A stretch of 64,000 nt of DNA from Caldilineaceae bacterium. GTDB taxonomy: Bacteria; Chloroflexota; Anaerolineae; Caldilineales; Caldilineaceae. The stretch is taken from assembly GCA_022824025.1 (NCBI GenBank), contig JAJEBF010000042.1, positions 186,001 to 250,000 of the forward strand, given 5' to 3'. The notes beneath the pieces were generated by a model that saw only the letters and a list, made by a program, of their open reading frames with translations, ran no database searches and was not told the DNA's origin. Shown here one piece after another: positions 61,788-64,000 of this stretch (positions are counted from its first letter, which is position 1; the number at the start of each line of letters is the position of its first letter). Both the position numbers and the translations under genes were made by a program.

Positions 61788-63593
61788 ATGAGCACGAAAC
61801 GCTGGAGCACAACCACAAAGATAGTGGTGTCGGCAAGCCTCGGCCTTCTGGCCGTTCTGCTCCTTTACGCATTCCGCGTGATGATCCAGCCAACGATCAT
61901 TGCGCTTCTCCTCACCTTTGTCCTCTATCAACCAGTCAGCTGGGTTCAGCAGCGCACCGGCTGGAGTCGCGCTACCTCCATCGTAGCCGTCTACCTGTTG
62001 GTGATTCTCCTGTTGATCATTGCGCCAATCATCTTCGTCCCGCGCGTCGTTTCTTCGGTGGAATCATTGCTCATCCTGCTTGAGACCATGGTGGCGGACC
62101 TTGAGGAAGCCGGTACCGGAACGCTTCCGGCAATCTTCGGATTCGATCTAAACGTCAACATAATTCTCCAGCAATTCGGCGCCGTCATTCAAAACGTACT
62201 CTCCCAGGCAGGGACAGGCGCGCTCGGCCTGGCCGCTACCCTCACCACCGGCGTACTCACCACCATCTATGTGCTGGTATTGGGCTTCTGGCTGCTCAAA
62301 GACGTCATCAAGCTGCAACGCATGGTGATGAACGCGCTGCCGACCGAGTATCGGGACGATGTCCAACGTCTTACCCAGGAACTGGGCGAAATCTGGATGG
62401 CCTTCCTGCGCGGCCAGCTCGTGCTGGGCCTCGTGGTTGGATTCATTACCTGGATCATCATGTCTATCGTCGGCCTGCCCAATGCCGCCGGCCTGGCACT
62501 GCTCGCCGGCGTGCTCGAGTTCCTGCCTACCGTAGGGCCCGGAATCAGCGGCGCAGTGGGAACGTTGGTGGCCCTGCTCCAGGGCTCGACCTGGCTGCCC
62601 CTGGGCCGTCTGCCTTTCGCCATCATCGTTCTGATTCTGTACGTCCTGATTACCCAGGTCGAAAGCGTCTACCTCATCCCGCGGCTGGTCGGACGCCGCG
62701 TCCGGCTCCATCCCGCCGTTACCTTCACCGGCATAATCAGCGCCGCCCTTGTATTCGGCGTGCTCGGCATCCTCCTTATCACGCCGACCATTGCCAGTGT
62801 CCGCGCCCTGCTCGGCTACGTCTTCCGCAAGCTGCGAGACCTTGAACCCTTTGAATCTTCACAACAGCAGAATGAGATTCAGATACCTGGCCTGATCGGC
62901 GGCCACTGGATCGAAGGTGTCGTGTTCGACCTGGATGGCACATTGACATATCTCGACTGGTCGCTCGCCAGCGATCTGGCCAAACGATTTGACCGGCTTG
63001 AACGAATCTGGCCCCATGACAAGCGAGAGCAGTTTTTCCGCCGCTTCATGGCATGGATGGAAGGACCCTCCCTGGCCGCGGTCAGCCTGCTCACCTGGCT
63101 CAGGCTTCACGATGACGCTCGCCGGCTTACATCCCGGCTCCAACGCCTGCGCGCCTTTCCACCTCCAGCATCTCAAAAGCTGCGAGAAGGGGTTCCCGAT
63201 CTGCTGTTGGAACTGCGGCAACAGTACAAAGTGGCGCTGCTGACAAATCGCTCGAAACAGGAGCTGGACACCTTCCTCCAGGGCGCCGAACTGCCGGAGA
63301 ACCTGTTCGACGCAATCGTCACCCGCGACGATCTGCGCAAACCTTCTCCCAACAGTGAAGGGCTAATCAGCGTGCTTGAAGTCCTGAATCTGCCCGCAGA
63401 TGCCTGTCTCGTTGTCGGCGATACCGAACTGCACCTGCGCGTCGGCGAAGCCGTCGGCGCCGTGCAGGTTGGACTCCTCTGCGGCATGGGATCGACCCAG
63501 AATTTCAGCAACGCCGACCTGGTCCTGGACGAGCCGGTAGACCTGATCGCCTACCTCAACCGCCCCCAGGTTGTTGAGAAGTTGTGGTCGTAA
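61788..63593 (+). CDS. AI-2E-type permease fused to a HAD phosphatase
   Basis: 601 residues in one frame. Residues 1-350 are an AI-2E family transporter (TqsA/PerM type) with about seven helices: FLRGQLVLGLVVGFITWIIM, LAGVLEFLPTVGPGISGAVG, LIPRLVGRRVRLHPAVTFTG. Residues 376-590 are a HAD-superfamily hydrolase: motif I VVFDLDGTLT with D381 and D383, motif II LLTNRS, motif III lysine in DLRKPSPNSEG, motif IV VVGDTELHL. A short linker (SSQQQNEIQIPGLIG) joins them. The permease family moves small molecules or ions by proton coupling; the HAD part would dephosphorylate a small metabolite in the cytosol. No frameshift is needed and no start lies at the junction. Confidence 0.9.
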   Translation: MSTKRWSTTTKIVVSASLGLLAVLLLYAFRVMIQPTIIALLLTFVLYQPVSWVQQRTGWSRATSIVAVYLLVILLLIIAPIIFVPRVVSSVESLLILLETMVADLEEAGTGTLPAIFGFDLNVNIILQQFGAVIQNVLSQAGTGALGLAATLTTGVLTTIYVLVLGFWLLKDVIKLQRMVMNALPTEYRDDVQRLTQELGEIWMAFLRGQLVLGLVVGFITWIIMSIVGLPNAAGLALLAGVLEFLPTVGPGISGAVGTLVALLQGSTWLPLGRLPFAIIVLILYVLITQVESVYLIPRLVGRRVRLHPAVTFTGIISAALVFGVLGILLITPTIASVRALLGYVFRKLRDLEPFESSQQQNEIQIPGLIGGHWIEGVVFDLDGTLTYLDWSLASDLAKRFDRLERIWPHDKREQFFRRFMAWMEGPSLAAVSLLTWLRLHDDARRLTSRLQRLRAFPPPASQKLREGVPDLLLELRQQYKVALLTNRSKQELDTFLQGAELPENLFDAIVTRDDLRKPSPNSEGLISVLEVLNLPADACLVVGDTELHLRVGEAVGAVQVGLLCGMGSTQNFSNADLVLDEPVDLIAYLNRPQVVEKLWS

Positions 63594-63944
63594 ACGCGCT
63601 GCCGCATGTCCGGTTCCCCTTCCCCAAACCATTTCGCCTGGCTCGCCAGGGTCCGCCTTCAGCTTTCGCAGAGGGTCTGCCCAGGTGGGCAATCCTGACT
63701 TGGCGCCGGCAGGAGAATCCGTCAGCGGGTTACAGTGAAAACTCCCAGAGCCAGTCTGTTGCGAGCCCCCATTCTGCCTTGCCCCACCATTGGATCGCCC
63801 AGCCTCCATTGTCCCCTCCCTCCCGGACAATCGTTGCTCCCCGTGTCCACCCGCGGTTCAATAAAGTGCGTTCTTCGCGCCTCTCCAAACTGCCGCGTAC
63901 AAGCCTCACCCCTCCGCCAAAAGGCTCGAAAATCTCTCCTGCAC
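63594..63944. other. Non-coding spacer at the right edge
   Basis: About 350 bp after the AI-2E/HAD gene, C-rich, no believable gene on either strand. It leads into tandem repeat array B. Short words such as GTTCTTCGCGCC-like sequence (near 63868) also occur in the spacer near 57052. Confidence 0.5.
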
Positions 63945-63993
63945 GCTCGTAAACGCTCGTAAACGCTCGTAAACGCTCGTAAACGCTCATGCA
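63945..63993. repeat. 10-bp tandem repeat array B, GCTCGTAAAC x4
   Basis: Four identical units GCTCGTAAAC at 63945-63984 followed by GCTCATGCA (63985-63993). Same unit and same ending as array A at 57291-57339. The array could continue as a larger element beyond the window. Confidence 0.85.
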
Positions 63994-64000
63994 GAGCTCG

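Noticed and set aside
1..64000. tRNA, rRNA or transposase genes
   Set aside because: I looked through all gaps over 150 bp for tRNA T-arm patterns and transposase-like frames and saw none; a covariance-model scan would be decisive.

Overview
The window is about 64 kb of GC-rich bacterial chromosome. It is densely packed with housekeeping genes and has no rRNA, tRNA, CRISPR array, transposase or phage gene that I could see. The gene content suggests a Chloroflexota bacterium of the Anaerolineae/Caldilineae type: two divergent complex I operons, a complex I operon with fused subunits, mreBCD-mrdA-minCD-rodA in one run, MinCD without MinE, a separate hypoxanthine phosphoribosyltransferase/TilS block, PdxST vitamin B6 synthesis, and long C-rich spacers with short tandem repeats. 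This assignment is inference from gene order and protein style, not from a marker-gene tree.

Layout. 1-1537 (-): start of an O-antigen-ligase-like membrane protein that runs off the left edge. 1703-3951 (+): a SIMPL-domain protein, a small protein built of six 15-residue repeats plus a membrane helix behind a perfect consensus promoter, and ribosomal protein L25, ended by a clear terminator. 4126-9063 (-): tilS, an 80-residue protein, a Nudix hydrolase, hpt and a LysM/M23 peptidase. 9064-9829: a non-coding spacer with promoters and a GC-rich hairpin. 9830-17881 (+): cell-shape and division genes mreB, mreC, mreD, mrdA (PBP2), minC, minD, rodA. 17968-33154 (-): a full NADH:quinone oxidoreductase operon, nuoA-B-CD-EF-G-H-I-J-K-L-M-N, with C/D and E/F each fused. 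33439-42157 (+): a divergent second operon that encodes only membrane-arm subunits (A, H, J, K, L, M, N) plus a small TPR/membrane protein. It carries no B, C, D, E, F, G or I.

42162-49247: an aldo/keto reductase (-), then on + an LCM-type methyltransferase, a thiol-dioxygenase-like cupin, a HpcH/HpaI aldolase, a lipoprotein with two nearly identical solute-binding domains in tandem, and an amino-acid ABC permease. 49364-51664 (-): ammonium transporter amtB followed by two PII genes. 52077-54051 (+): pdxS and pdxT. 54244-56700 (-): a DUF4013-like membrane protein and queG. 56701-57845: a long spacer with a 10-bp tandem repeat. 57846-63593 (+): rpsO, pnp, lepB and a gene fusing an AI-2E-type permease to a HAD phosphatase. 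63594-64000: a spacer carrying the same 10-bp tandem repeat.

The main points for follow-up are: the membrane-arm-only second complex I operon with its His-rich NuoL and TPR protein; the 14-bp duplication of the nuoL start region that creates an overlapping 8-codon upstream ORF; the palindromic sites at the nuoA promoter; the 15-residue-repeat protein; the tandem-duplicated binding protein; the AI-2E/HAD fusion; the nested hairpins in the rpsO and pnp leaders; and the matching 10-bp repeat arrays at 57291 and 63945.
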